Assembly (NCBI RefSeq): GCF_024763615.1
Contig: NC_077224.1
Location: 59,778,712 to 59,842,711, forward strand
Length of the DNA stretch: 64,000 bases
Direction: 5' to 3'
Source of the DNA: Phlebotomus papatasi
Lineage: Eukaryota > Arthropoda > Insecta > Diptera > Psychodidae
In this document: positions 37,001 to 46,818 of the stretch, in pieces
Numbering within the stretch: position 1 is the stretch's first letter
How the letters are laid out: every line of letters starts with the position of its first letter
Program-made: the position numbers and the translations under genes
The notes under the pieces: model-generated
What the model was told of the DNA's origin: nothing
What the model saw: only the letters and a program-made list of their open reading frames with translations
Databases searched by the model: none

Positions 37001-39986
37001 GTAGCTGTAAGTTGACTTTTTCAATCTCGATTATTACATTAAACATTTCATGATTGAAAAGTATTGAGAATCCCAAAATCGATTTAATTTTAAGTTCGAT
37101 TTAATTTATTTTAAAGTTTTACGGCATGATCATATTAATCAATTTGGAAATATTATATATTGGATGAGATTCTTAACAATCTCACTTATACTATAATCCT
37201 ACCAAAATTTCATGTCACTTCATTAAGATTAACACTTAATTTCGCATAATTTTGCCATAAATATCACACAAATGTAAGAAAAAAAAAACGAAAAACGAAC
37301 AATCACCTTATTTTGTCTTTCACTAGAAAACATGGTTGATCAATGAAAAATTCGATTATGGATAATGTACACTTTTAATTTTTTTGAGAAATTTATAAGT
37401 TAAAATTTGTGAATATAAATGGATTTTCGCTTTATTCGAAGCAAAATTAACTAAATAATGAAACTGAAGTATGGAAAATATATAAATAAAAATTTAATAC
37501 TGCATTTATCAAGGAAAAAATGATGTTTCCATTTGCAGTAGCGAAAAGTTTCCATTTGGAACAGGTTTTGGATAAGCTTAATTTACCCTATGTTGTAGCA
37601 GCAGATTTTACCTATCAAGCAAAAAAATACTTAACCCTTTAAGGACGAGTGGAGCACCGGTGTCCAAAAAACGATAATATTTTTTTCTGACTATATATTT
37701 AGAGGACAAAATAACATTCCATAGTCTTATAAATTGTTTTTGATTTTGGGACACCGATGTCCCACTCGTTCTTAAAAGCTTAAATCGATCGATAACCCCT
37801 GACCCGAGCTATATAAGGGGTCAAAGTTCGGAAATTGACCGGCTTCTATCTCCGGTTCTAATAAACATTTTGACCTAAAATTTGGGTTTTTGCCTTCGTC
37901 TCCATGAGCACTTTCGGATGAAAGTTCAAAAAGTCACCACAAATGGCGCTGCGATAGCGTCAAAATTCAAACTCATTTTTCTCAAAAACGCCATTGCGCA
38001 TTTTAGTGAAATTTTAAAGTGTTATAGCAACGACTCCTTCATATTATCATGGTACATATACAGGAGTCGTTGGTTATAGTCTAGGCTATGAAGTTTCCAA
38101 AAAGCGGCGTGGATTCACTGTGGTTAAAATAGAACTAGGGATATGAGGGGTCAAAGTTCACGAAATTCAAACCGCCGTATCTACGGTTCTATTTGATCGA
38201 TTTTGACGAGTAAGGACGTAAATTAAAGGTCTTGTAAAGCACTACAACTTTCTTTAAACCAATTTTCATATTACATAAACTCAATTATCTCGACTTGTAG
38301 AGGACATTTATATACCTATATAAAGTGGTGGAAATAAGTATAATTCCACCCACTAATCCTAAAAGAAACTCAACAAAAAATGAAATGTCGAAAAAAATTC
38401 ATACGTAGACCATAACATCCTTTCATGCCAATATAAAAAATAGACATTTTGATTTTTTATTCTAAGTATTTTTTAGAAATATATAATAGAATTTTGTTTT
38501 TTAGGGTGGAAATAAGTATAATTCCACTCAATAAATTGAGCGCTAGGGTATTTATTTTTGACCAAATTTAGGTTAATATCTTTTATTAATTACATTTTTA
38601 ACTATAATTAGTAAACTAAGTTCCATTTTCTAAAGTTTTGCATTAACTTTTAACCGAAACATCGTAGGAAAAATGTTTAACGAACAAAAATAAGGGAAAA
38701 AATTAGTCTTGGTGGGGATGGATCTTAGGAACTAAGAAAAATGACTAGGTTCTATCAGATAATTGTCAAATTTGTCAATATATCCACCATACATGCCTCT
38801 TAATGTACCCCAAGGGTCAAAAACCTTCAATTGTTAGAGGCCAAAAGAGTTTTTTGCCTCTAACAGTGTTGCTTTTCAGTGGAAAAAAGAACTTTTCCAC
38901 AGAAATTTGATTGTAAAACGATGGTTTCTGTTTATTCTGGTTAAGTCCTGATGCTTTTGTCTCAAAATGGCATTCGTTAGTGACCTCGGGTCATCGTCGC
39001 ATAAAAACTAAAAATTATTGCAAAAAAGGTTTTTAACAGTTTAATCAACATGACATGTTTTACGCTCTGTGGCACTAGGTTAAAATATTTAAAAAATACT
39101 GAAGAAATAAAACGAAAATGCGATAAACGGTGAGCAAAAAAACTGTAGCAAAAAAAATCCTACAGTTTTTTTGCTCACCGTTTATCGCATTTTCGTTTTA
39201 TTTATTCAATTTTCTTATACTATTTTCACCTAGTGCCACCGAGTATGAGATAAGGTAATACGGTAATTGAAAATTTGCGTAAGAATTCCAATGAAAATGC
39301 GTAAATCAACGAAATACGGTGAGCATTTTACTGTTAATGTGATTCTGCCCTAAGATCAAGTTTTGGGGCAAAATTAAAGATGAGATTCTGATCTATATTC
39401 CACTGTCATCTTTTTATCAGTTCACTTATATCTTAAATATTTTGATTTAAATAGAAAGTTTGCAATTTTTAAGAATGTCATTCCAAATTACTGTATAATG
39501 TCTCTCATCTTAAGTTCGAAATCGAATTTGCATGCAATCCGAGTTTGGTCACATTAAGAATCTCACCTACAATAAGCTGATCTAGGTTTATCACTAGTTT
39601 TTAATAGCAAGTCTTAAGTCAAATATTTCCTGAAAAAAATAGGACAGATTCATTGAAGAAAAACCTTTCCTTAGTTTTTTTAGCCTCAATAAGCAAGTAC
39701 TAAAATGATAATTTCTTTAATTTAGGAACTCGTGTATGCAGAATTCTTTGCACAAGGTGACCTGGAGAAGGAAATGGGACTCTCCCCTAAAGAAATGATG
39801 GATCGTCAGAAGGCTTGCATTCCAGAATTGCAAATTGAATTTATTACAACAGTTGTGAGACCAACATTTGAAATTTTGGCAAATATTTTCCCAACTATCA
39901 ACATTTGCCTGGACACCATCGACAATAACCGAAGAAATTGGGAAATTCTGAGGGATCAACAATCTCAATACTGTCTCAGTCCTTAG
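13044..39986 (+). CDS. PDE2A: PDE2A-type cGMP-stimulated cyclic nucleotide phosphodiesterase, 11 exons, 705 aa
   Basis: Exons: 13044-13166, 21658-21774, 21852-21944, 22008-22183, 22242-22351, 31436-31709, 31771-31837, 31983-32141, 32324-32649, 36595-37006, 39726-39986; all phases agree and total 2118 nt. The first ATG after an upstream TGA is 13044. Residues about 30-195 form a divergent GAF-A; about 207-373 form GAF-B with the cGMP-site NKxnFx3DE motif (N319, K320, F326, D330, E331). The catalytic domain has HNWTH (H454, H458), HDLDHRGTNN (H496, D497), the metal-site D604 and purine-binding Q655, so it should be active. Known: PDE2 hydrolyses cAMP and cGMP and is activated by cGMP on GAF-B. 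Human PDE2A has 941 residues; this N terminus is over 200 shorter, with no lipid anchor seen. A block of about 20 residues of GAF-A is missing at the exon 2-3 junction. Sequence is much closer to PDE2 than to PDE5, 6 or 11. Confidence 0.94.
15000..15410. repeat. AT-rich degenerate repeats around AAAATTTTACACATTTT
   Basis: The words AAATTTTACACATTTT, AAATTAAACAAC and CACTATTAT(A/C)GT return three to four times in this stretch with variable spacing, and CTATAATAGTGG appears as their complement. This looks like decayed tandem or foldback repeat; boundaries are uncertain. Confidence 0.4.
15677..16092. mobile_element. Foldback element with about 120-bp inverted arms
   Basis: The left arm contains AGTCAAGGAGTTGGACTCCT, GCAATCCTTTC and ACACAAAATTCTTTGCCAAG; the right arm is its imperfect reverse complement (CTTGGCAAAGAATTTTGTGT-like, GGACTCCATCTCCTTGAC). 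Arms are separated by about 150 bp of unrelated sequence. Outer ends read TAAGAA. No transposase. Class unknown. Confidence 0.8.
18173..18927 (+). mobile_element. Internally deleted Tc1/mariner-type transposon
   Basis: The inverted ends CGTGTCCACGACAAGATTGT (from 18178) and the complement of ACAATCTTATCGTGCACACG (to 18922) match at about 19 of 22 positions, and TA dinucleotides lie beside the ends. Between them is a broken transposase (18342-18803). The length, about 750 bp, is far below an intact element of about 1.3 kb. Confidence 0.75.
18342..18803 (+). pseudogene. Tc1/mariner (DDxE type) transposase remnant
   Basis: The N-terminal piece starting at ATG 18342 reads MEKRRKLIVYTYLKNPGINH followed by a helix-turn-helix with TSRQTVRRL. 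After a deletion near 18461-18530 the C-terminal part continues in another frame (from about 18531) with NPPNNPNLRPVETY, the catalytic acidic block whose last residue E marks the Tc1/ITmD37E side of the superfamily, followed by an in-frame stop where W is expected. Another stop lies in RV*NIEDF. The central region with the first two catalytic D residues is gone. It cannot encode active transposase. Confidence 0.75.
19890..21168 (+). mobile_element. CCAAATTTCGGC MITE interrupted by a second MITE
   Basis: The left part, 19890-20106, and the right part, about 20970-21168 (to GGAATTTGGTACAGTTGCCCTA), match the two ends of this family. Between them sits the GGGGAGACTGGGGC element 20107-20811 plus about 160 bp of extra sequence. 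The nesting shows the CCAAATTTCGGC element is the older insertion. Confidence 0.7.
20107..20811. mobile_element. TA-flanked MITE, GGGGAGACTGGGGC ends, copy 2
   Basis: Left TAGGGGAGACTGGGGCAGAA and right TTTTTGCCCCAGTTTCCTA are inverted repeats at TA. The phrase GGGGCAAAAAGTAACAAAA recurs internally (20462-20510), a shared subterminal word. Same family as 8070-8664. Confidence 0.75.
23711..23926. mobile_element. TA-flanked palindromic MITE, GGGGAAACTGGGGTACC ends
   Basis: Left TAGGGGAAACTGGGGTACCA and right GGTGCCCCAGTTTCCCCTA are inverted repeats; the word ACCACCAAACAC follows twice on the left and mirrors on the right. About 215 bp, flanked by TA on both sides. Confidence 0.85.
24427..24705 (+). 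repeat. 280-bp interspersed repeat, copy 2
   Basis: Same sequence as 5908-6187 with scattered substitutions, starting CAAGCGCCTGGCAAGTTGGC and ending CTCGCCGGGGACTA. Flanks differ, so it is a dispersed and not a segmental repeat. Confidence 0.85.
24888..24935 (+). repeat. (ATTC)n plus CCGCTTATCC...GGGTCGCGGG motif
   Basis: ATTATTATTCATTCATTCAT is followed by TTTCAACCGCTTATCCC and GGGGTCGCGGG. Tetranucleotide repeats joined to this GC-rich phrase are, from memory, common at 3' ends of L2/CR1-like retroelements in fish. Only this short tail is present. Confidence 0.45.
25590..26020. mobile_element. TA-flanked MITE with ATATGACAATGTCATATGG subterminal repeat
   Basis: Left TAGAGGAATTCTGTAACGAT and the complement of the right end (TAGGGAAATCTCATAGCAGT) pair imperfectly, followed on both sides by ATGRCAATGTCATAT. 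A hairpin AGGTGTGATT/AATCACACCT lies near 25831-25856. About 430 bp. Confidence 0.6.
26110..26372. mobile_element. TA-flanked MITE, GGGGGAGGTGGGGC ends
   Basis: Left TAGGGGGAGGTGGGGCTACT and right AGTAGTCCCACCTCCTCTA are inverted repeats that extend into TTTGAGCTGTA / CAGCTTAAA. TA on both sides. About 263 bp. Confidence 0.75.
26410..26642. mobile_element. TA-flanked MITE with AAAATCCCGAAAGCC repeats
   Basis: The left end has CAAAATCCCGAAAGCCAAAA and the right end its complement (GGCTTTCGGGATTTTGACC). Outer ends read TAGGGCTGTGGCAG and CTGG...ACCCCCTTA, with TA on both sides. About 233 bp. Confidence 0.75.
28257..28833. mobile_element. Harbinger-like foldback MITE, copy 1 (with insertion)
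   Basis: Left GGGCAGAATAACATTGAC, right TCAATGTGATTCTGCCC, flanked by a perfect TAA target duplication. The central hairpin GATAAACGGTGAGCAAAA / TTTTGCTCACCGTTTATCG and the flanking arms make nearly the whole element a palindrome. About 190 bp of unrelated sequence interrupts the right arm at about 28541-28742. Three-base TWA duplications are the hallmark of PIF/Harbinger (Tourist) elements. Confidence 0.8.
29429..29470 (-). repeat. SINE/LINE 3' tail with (ATT)n, minus strand
   Basis: On the minus strand: AAGACCAAGTTCCTCTATGG, TGCCAGC, then (ATT)5. The same layout occurs at 48008-48067 on the plus strand (GGCCTAGTTCTTCTATGG, TGCCACC, (ATT)6), so both are 3' tails of one retroelement family. 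Confidence 0.5.
30605..30895. repeat. Low-complexity tract of AATTTCTAGAATT-like words
   Basis: About 290 bp built from 9-12 bp variants of TTCTAGAATTT and TTCTAAAATT. This looks like slipped short tandem repeat; no coding frame. Confidence 0.5.
32929..33348 (-). mobile_element. CCAAATTTCGGC MITE, minus orientation
   Basis: The right end GGCCGAAATTTGGTACAGTT followed by TCCTTA is the complement of the element's left end; the left edge TAAGATAACTCTACCAAATT is the complement of its right end. TA at both edges. About 420 bp, matching 56828-57264 in length. Confidence 0.75.
34382..35660. repeat. Inverted-repeat element with a tandem duplicated 500-bp unit
   Basis: Two direct copies, about 34682-35187 and 35189-35655, share GTTTCTATAAGAAATGATAC, GGTTCAAAACGTTCT, GATGTACGTTTTGAAGT and AAGCATTTCAGGGTTTAT. 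A segment near 34392-34430 (CTGAGACCAAAATCAAGATC) is the inverted partner of GATCTTGGTCTCAGAATTG at 35160-35182, so the unit arose inside an inverted-repeat element. Confidence 0.75.
35819..35993. mobile_element. Small foldback element around TTTTTCTCCTATTTTTAA
   Basis: GGGCTTTTTCTCCTATTTTT near 35838 and AAAAATAGGAGAAAAAACCT near 35950 are inverted; the pairing continues into AACTGAAACTTGACCTTATC / GATAAGGCTCAGTTCCGTTT. About 175 bp, with no clear target duplication. Confidence 0.6.
37631..37783. mobile_element. piggyBac-like TTAA mini-element, copy 1
   Basis: TTAACCCTTTAAGGACGAGT at the left and ACTCGTTCTTAAAAGCTTAA at the right, with an inner inverted GCACCGGTGTCC / GGGACACCGATGTCC. TTAA at both ends fits piggyBac-type insertion. 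About 153 bp; a longer relative lies at 53614-54312. Confidence 0.65.
39068..39350. mobile_element. Harbinger-like foldback MITE, copy 2 (left end missing)
   Basis: It has the central hairpin GATAAACGGTGAGCAAAAA / TTTTTGCTCACCGTTTATCG and a full right arm ending GTGATTCTGCCC followed by TAA. The left arm starts inside, at GTGGCACTAGG, so about 130 bp of the left end is lost. Confidence 0.75.
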
Positions 39987-40919
39987 GAAAGGAAAGCAAG
40001 ACACCTTGAGACATTTATCATAAAACTGTATTGTGATGTTCTGTTTGGCTTTTTTCTTAGAACAGAACTAAAAAGTGATCAATTGATAGAATCTAGAGAT
40101 TTTCTCTTTTAAATATTTCAACTTAAGGTAAACTTGAAGGAGCAATGAAATTTTGGGACTCAAAGAAATTGATGTAGAAATGCATTTTTTTCATTTTTTT
40201 TAAGCTTCATTTTATTCCTCTTCACAGAAAACACTTTAAATAGCTTAACACAATTTTATTCTTTTGTGTATTCTCACTGGGCTAGAGGTTTATGTACTTT
40301 TTCGATAGGGGGTAAAATTTGTGGTTTCAATCTACGTAAGCAAATACACTTAACATACGCTAAAGATTATTGGTTTTTCTTCGCACACAACGAATGTTTA
40401 AATGTCTTTTTTCTTAATTTCAATAAATATTTTTTCATCTCATTTTAAAATTATTCTTTTGTGGACAATTTTGGTCACTAACATCACACTAATTCCAATT
40501 AATGTCTTAGATATCGCCAAAAAAAATCAGCCAAAAAATAACAATTCAATCAAAATTAATATCGGTAAAATTATTCAAAAAAAAAATTATCATAAAATTA
40601 GATATTTCTTCAATAAAACAAAAAAAAAATGAACTAAAAAATGTTTAAGTCACAATGCATAAATTCAAAACCTTCAATATTGTATTATCACAATTTCCGA
40701 AAATTTGAATATCAATTTATTGTTTTTCAGTTACTGTAAAACCGTAAAAAATGCAATATTGCAAAGACAAAGAAATAATATTAAAACCATAAAATGTACT
40801 TAATGAAAACTTTGAAAAGGAAATATAAATTAAATAGACAAAACAAAATTAAAAAAAAAATGTTTCTTACTTTTGTTTTATAAATTGTGACAGCGTTAAA
40901 GTTAAAATCACTGAGTTTC
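39987..40919. other. Convergent 3' region between PDE2A and PGM2
   Basis: 933 bp of very AT-rich 3' UTR and spacer. Plus-strand AATAAA motifs at 40422 and 40612 can serve PDE2A. A minus-strand AATAAA (TTTATT at 40716-40721) lies 200 bp past the PGM2 stop. Short open frames here are AT-rich and not coding. Confidence 0.6.
40422..40427 (+). terminator. AATAAA poly(A) signal candidate for PDE2A
   Basis: First canonical AATAAA after the PDE2A stop, 436 bp downstream; another lies at 40612-40617 followed by an A-run. Which is used cannot be told from sequence. Confidence 0.4.
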
Positions 40920-43900
40920 TTACTCTGGTTTTGGTATTAAATTGTATTTTGCTGGTTGCAACAGTTCCAGGACGATACCTTCTACCATCTCACTGAGTGT
41001 CTTCTTCAAACCACTCCAGTCACTTTAAGAAAAAAAAAGTTGGCAATATAATTCCAAAATCCTGACTTAATGTTATTTATTCGGATTTACCTCTGATTGG
41101 GTTCAGCGCACATTTCAGCGTAATATTTAATTTTTGGTTCAGTTCCAGATGTCCTCAGTGTTACCACTGTTCCATTCTTAAACGTAAACGTAATCATTTG
41201 TGAACTCCTGCTAACGGGAAAGATAGCCTTTCCATCCGATTGAGAAGTATCAAAACCAGTTGTTAAATCCCTAACATGCTTTACTTCGTACTTCCCATCA
41301 ACAACCGCTGTAGGATACTGCAATATTTTATTTATTTAGATTAGAGAATTATAATTGTTGCCCGAGGAATACAGAGAAAGCAATAAAAAAATATTACTAT
41401 GTAATAAATACGTCGTTTCCGGACTTAATATTCGTATACGATTTAAGTCTATAGACTTAAGCTTAAATGAAAAAAAAACACCAGTAATATTAAAAATCTC
41501 TAATTTTTTTTCTTAGTAGTATACTGAACGAAACCGAAATTTTATCGGTAGTCGAAGGCTAAAATCGGGGAAACGAAAAAAAATGAGAGTCGAATTAAAG
41601 AAAATTTAATGAAAAAAACTGATTAAAACTGAACGGAAATTGCATTACCGAAAATTAAACGAATGTCAAAACATCAAAATACCCAAACGATTAAAATCTA
41701 ACTAAATGCTTGAAAAAATGATCGAAAATCAAATTGATGAAAATTTAACGCAAATCAAGTGTTTAAAAACTGAATGAAGATCATTTTACCGAAAATTGAA
41801 CAGTATCCAAACATCCTTAAATTAAACGAAGATCAAAAGATAAAAATGACAATAAGCCAAACGATTAAAATCTAAGAGATTGAAAAAAAAAATGAACGAG
41901 AATCGAATTACTTAATATCTAACGAAAGTCAATTGATTAAAAACTGAATGAAGCTCATATTACTGAAAATCGAAAGTAACCAAATAACCTAAAATTAAAC
42001 GAAGATCAAAGATCAAAGTGATTATAAACCAAACAATTAAAAGCTGAATTTTTGAAAAAAATTAACAAGAATCGAATTACTGAAAATCTAACGAAAATCG
42101 AAAGATTAAAAACTGCACGAAGATCATATTATCGAAAATCAAAAAGCAACCAAATAACCTTAAATTAAACGAAGATTAAAGGATCAAAATGACAATAAGC
42201 CAAAGGATTTAAATCTAAATGATTAAAAAAAAATGAACGGGATCAAATTACTTAAAATTTAAAGAAAGTCAATTGATTAAAAATTTAACGAAGATCGTAT
42301 TACCGAAAACCGAACAGTAACGAAATGATAAAAAAAATTAAACGTAGATCAAAAGGTCAAAGTGACCATAAACCAAATAATTTTAAAAACCAATAATTCA
42401 AAAAAATATCGAGAATTGAATTACTGAAAATCTAACGAGTCAATTGATTAAAAATTGAACGAAGGTCATATTATCGGAAATCTAACAGTAATCAAAACAA
42501 CCTTAAATTAAACAAAGATCATAGGACCAAAGTGACTAAGCCAAACGATTAAAAGCTAAATGACTGAAGACTTACTAAAAACAAAAAAATATATATATTG
42601 TAGTTCATTGCGAAAATCAAATGGTCGACAACAAAATATATTCAAAAAATAAAACTTGAAAATTATCGAAAAACTGATGACCAAAAACCTAACGAAGAGC
42701 TAATGACCGAATAATGAACGAAAGTTCAATGATCGTTTGGAACATTAAACCGTAGGTTATATTGACTGGAAGCTAAATCACTACAAAATAATCAAAAATT
42801 ATTATGCCAGATATAAAAATAAATTTATGAAAAATACCATCTGTTAAAAAATTACAAAGTGAACGAAAATTAAATGACCGATTTAAAAGTACTAGCAAAC
42901 CAAGTGACATAGAATAAGATAAGATAGATTCTTACAATAAAGAACAAAACGATTTATTATTAATGACTAGAAACCTAACCAGAAACTTTACGGGTCACTT
43001 AACGAAACTTAACGGTAACCAGAAACTTTACGGGAAAGTGTGCTACCTCCGGATCGGAAAGATTTGACCGGTTTGGATGAATTTGATACATTTGATCAAG
43101 GTGTTTTTTTCGTTTTTTTTTTTTTTAGAAAATATGAATTATAAGGTAAAGTACCCTGTAGTCGGCCGGTTTCTCAACTCGACCAGTGGGACTATTTATT
43201 CAATTTACTTAGATTTGCTATAATATGGGCTTACCGATCTAACATTATAAGGTCTATTATATTATATTTAACGTAACTCTTTTTATAGCATTAGAAAGCT
43301 TATATCAAGGCAATATAAAAAAATAAAGGACCTCCTCTAAAATCTAGGAAGCCACGCCCATTCCTGTACATTGTCTTTACCTCTTCATTGCTAATTGTTA
43401 TCTTCTGTCATGTAAAATTGTGGAGAAAAAAATGGACATTTCTAAACATTGAATGATCATAACAATATTCCTGTTTTAATACAATCGTTATGGGGGGCGT
43501 GGTCTTTTTTTAAAATGGGTAGACTTTTCCGAGTGCGCTTATTTTGAAATTACGGTTCTGGCTTGTTTGGAGAGTTTTGTTCTAGTCCCTTATAGACAAT
43601 TCCAAAAATTCACCATCCATTCGCAATTATTACAAAGGGGGCGTGGCTTTAATATTACTGGGCGGAGCTTCACTTCCACACAGTGAAAAACATAAGACCG
43701 CATTATAAAAATGTTTTTTTTTTAATAAATATTTTTTAACTCTTGATTTTCTAGTTTTAGATAATTTTTTCCGGGATCGGGAATTTTTGTTTTTCCATTT
43801 TGTATTTTACACTTTTGTTTTTCCCAGTTTGTCTTTGGAATCTTTGTCTTCGGTAATTTTTTTTTTTGGAAACTTTGTCTTTGGAAATCTGTATAAAAAA

Positions 43901-45601
43901 CAAAATGGAAAAAAACAAAGATTTCGCCAACCATTTTTCCAGCTTAGGAAACTCGTATTACGAACCGAATTATTTCAAATATTGCTTTCTCATTGGTATC
44001 ACAATAAACGTGAAATTACTCACTGTATTTTCTCCAGTGAAATTGCGAATGCGTTCAAAAATCTTCACAATAACTTCTGGATCGTAGCAAAGAAAGTAAG
44101 ATGTGATGGTATAGTGAAACCCGTATGTTCTATAGAGATCCTCCAACTTCTCCGTAAGTGATTTATTTTCTTCTTGTCTGATATAGCAAGTCATTGTGGC
44201 CAGATAACATGCTGCACTAACCCCATCCTTATCGAGGACCGTGGGTGAAAACATAAAGCCAATTGCCTCTTCAAAAGCAAACAGGACAGTTTTGCCCTTT
44301 TCAATCAGTTCAACAGATTTATTTCCCATCCATTTGAACCCTGTTAGGGTTTCAATGAAATGCAGTCCTTCAATTTTTGCCACAGCAGCGAGCATCTTGG
44401 AACTCACAGTACTAGCTAGAAGGTAGCAATCATTGAGATTTGCTTTTGGATGATCTCTTCTGTAGCAGAAAATTGACCACCATCCGAGTAGGGCACCAAG
44501 TTCATTCCCTGTAAAAACTTTCCATTCTCCAGTTTGAGGATTTTTTTCGGCACAGGCCAATCTATCGGCATCTGGATCATTGGCCAAGATGACATTGCAA
44601 TTGGTTTCGTTGGCAAGTTTAATGGACAGAACGAGGCTTGATTTACCCTCTTCGGGATTGGGAAATTGCACTGTGGGAAATTCTGGGTCAGGATCCCGTT
44701 GTTCTTTAACTGCCAGCGGAGGCTTGAGACCAGCTGTGGCAAAACCTTGTTCAACAAATGGCCAACCAACCCCATGCATTGCCGTATAGACAAATTGCAC
44801 TTTGCTCTTTGCATTGCAATCATTAACGAGACTCTTGGGAATTACCCTTGAGAGCTTCTCAAAGTACAACTGTACCATTTCATCATAGGGATCACTAAGT
44901 AGGGGAGAATCGAGCTTATCCACATTCCAGCTTGTCGGCCACGGAATGAGATTTTGCAGGATACTCTCCTGTATCCCTTTGTCATGGGGCGAAATAATTT
45001 GGGCACTATTTGTCCAGTAAACCTTATAACCATTGTCATTTTTGGGATTATGTGAAGCTGTTACCATAACACCAGCTAGGCATTTTTTCTCTAGCACCGC
45101 AAAAGGTACCATTGGGGTAGCTACAGTCTTCCCATAGAGGTATACAGGTATATCAGCATGCAGAAAAATTGATGCTGATATCTCAGCAAATCGTTTACTT
45201 TGGTATCTTCCATCATAACCAAAAACCACCCCACGTTTTTGATCTTCAACATTCGGATAGCACTTCTGAACGTACTTAAGCAACCCTTGGGCTGTTTGAA
45301 GTACCACAAGTTCATTCATGCCATTGAATCCGGCTCTCATGGCTCCACGTAAACCAGCCGTACCAAATGAGAGTCGAGTTAACAAGAGCAATTTTAACTT
45401 TTCCCATTCGGAATCATTCACTAATTTCCTAATCTCCTCCAAAGTTGCTTCATTCTACCCCAAAAAATATAAATAAACACATTTTTTAAATTAAAATTGT
45501 GCTTATTTCTTTTACATTTAAAAAAATACTACCTTATCCCATTGCATCCATTCTGAAATTTTTCCATTTAACTCTTGTGAGCCTGAATTCAGGTTATCCA
45601 T
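40920..45601 (-). CDS. PGM2: Phosphoglucomutase-2 / phosphopentomutase, 4 exons, 609 aa
   Basis: Exons on the minus strand: 45601-45533, 45454-44024, 41317-41091, 41022-40920; phases agree, 1830 nt. The product is close in length to human PGM2 (612 aa, from memory) and follows it end to end, from WMQWDK to QPAKYNLIPKPE. Family sites are intact: phosphoserine loop TASHNP (S157), Mg-binding DPDADR (316-321), sugar loop FEEAIGF (about 417-423) and phosphate loop RTSGTEPK in exon 3. Known: PGM2 interconverts ribose/deoxyribose 1- and 5-phosphates, linking nucleoside breakdown to the pentose phosphate pathway, and less efficiently glucose 1- and 6-phosphates in the cytosol. The paralogue PGM2L1 makes glucose 1,6-bisphosphate; sequence reading alone favours PGM2 but does not exclude that activity. 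The start is the first ATG, 23 codons before exon 2. Confidence 0.95.
41318..44023 (-). other. PGM2 intron 2 (2.7 kb)
   Basis: Donor ACA|GTGAGT, acceptor ATTGCAG|TAT. The main content is a degenerate tandem array at about 41560-42790. The region 43140-43680 holds a left-end-like TAAGGTAAAGTACC motif and three GGGCGTGG-type words; 43720-43920 is a T-rich tract with repeated TTTGTCTTTGGAA. Read-through of the donor adds only 13 codons before a stop at 43970. Confidence 0.8.
41560..42790. repeat. Degenerate tandem array, period about 171 bp, about 7 units
   Basis: The block CCTTAAATTAAACGAAGATC recurs near 41815, 41988, 42158, about 42328 and 42501, spacing 168-174 bp. Each unit also carries CCAAACGATTAAAA, ATCGAATTACTGAAAATCTA-like and GTCAATTGATTAAAAA words in the same order. 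Units differ at 15-25 percent by eye, and shorter 20-25 bp sub-repeats (GAAAATC.AACGAA) are visible within them. No reading frame is preserved. Confidence 0.75.
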
Positions 45602-46818
45602 TATTTCAATAAAACTTCTTCACAATTCAGTTTAAAAATCTATCTGCAAATACCAAAAAACACGAAAAAAAATTGCTAAAATACCATTTTTCCCTTTGTT
45701 CAATTCACCATAAATCCAATTCTAAAAGGGGACTCTTTCACAAACATTCCAATTCACGCTCAAATTCATCAAATTGCCCCGATAAACATTTTTCAATTCA
45801 CACATTCCATCAGCATCACAAAATTAAACAATTCCATTTGCAAAAACATTAAATCTCCACAAAATTGTCTTGATATTATACTGAGAGAGCGATAATTCAT
45901 TCTCAATTTACTATTTACGGCAAAAAGTACAAAAATACACGCGAAAATCATATAGCAACTATCTTTGTATTAACACTGAACACAAAAAAAGTATTTTTAA
46001 CTTAAAAGCTTATTTAAGAAAAATTTAGCAATGCATATTTTCATAATGAAGCAATATGGGAACATTCAATTCAATTTAGGTTATTAAATTCTATAAATAA
46101 TTAGTTACTTTAAAACTTAATGAAGTTTGAGATTCAGATTAGTCATTAAGCATTCTTCTTAATTCAGAGATAAATCTTTAAGCCTTTAATGTTTGAATTG
46201 GTCCTTGAAGACTGATTTATAATCTCTGAAAAGGATCTTTAATTTTTAAGTGTCACATTTAGTTGAGATTTTACACGTAAACACAACACAATACACAATA
46301 ATGAAGTTGAAATGAAAGTATTAAAGTCCATTGAGATTTCCTTAATTTCAAAGTTGGTGGAAATGACCTATAAAACCTTTATGTAACAGAAAATTTAATA
46401 CAAGTAACTTTAATTTTGACAATAAGTACCTAATCTTTGAGCTTTCTCCATCTCAGAAATTATGGGATAGATTTTAAGTTTAAGGTTTAAGTTTATATAA
46501 GTTTAAAGCAAATATTCGAAATAACTATTGATTAATTGAATGAATGTAGGGATGAATTTATAACAGTATTTGCTGATGTAAATTAGTAAAACAACTGATT
46601 TAACCACATTCAATCATGATATATCGCTCACCTAACAGAATAAATTAGCAATCGAATGATACAATTAAGTACATACATAATTAAAGAACCATAAAATTTG
46701 CAAAACAATTCGCTTTCATTTAAATAAACAAAATAACGTAATCAATTAATTCATGACGAGGTAAACAGGGTAAACCAATTGTCAAAATCAGGACGTTATA
46801 GTAACTGTAAATTAGTAC

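Larger units (their letters stand above)
37007..39725 (+). other. PDE2A intron 10 (2.7 kb)
   Basis: Donor GCT|GTAAGT, acceptor AATTTAG|GAACTC. It contains a piggyBac-like mini-element at 37631-37783, a GGGGTCAAAGTT direct repeat (37817 and 38149), an inverted CAACGACTCC / GGAGTCGTTG pair near 38028-38072, two copies of GGTGGAAATAAGTATAATTC (38327 and 38509) and a truncated Harbinger-like MITE at 39068-39350. No exon is visible. Confidence 0.8.

Noticed and set aside
37882..38079. 65-codon frame in PDE2A intron 10
   Set aside because: No homology recognised; the region contains direct and inverted repeats and is intronic.
41560..42790. CRISPR-like array
   Set aside because: The units are contiguous, degenerate and about 171 bp long with no unique spacers; this is eukaryotic tandem repeat.
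43970..44023. Extension of the large PGM2 exon by 13 codons to a stop at 43970
   Set aside because: It reads through a consensus GTGAGT donor; the family C terminus with RTSGTEPK is restored only by splicing to 41317.
43722..44161. Overlapping frames at the PGM2 exon 2 edge
   Set aside because: They are antisense or intronic shadows of PGM2 and T-rich intron sequence.
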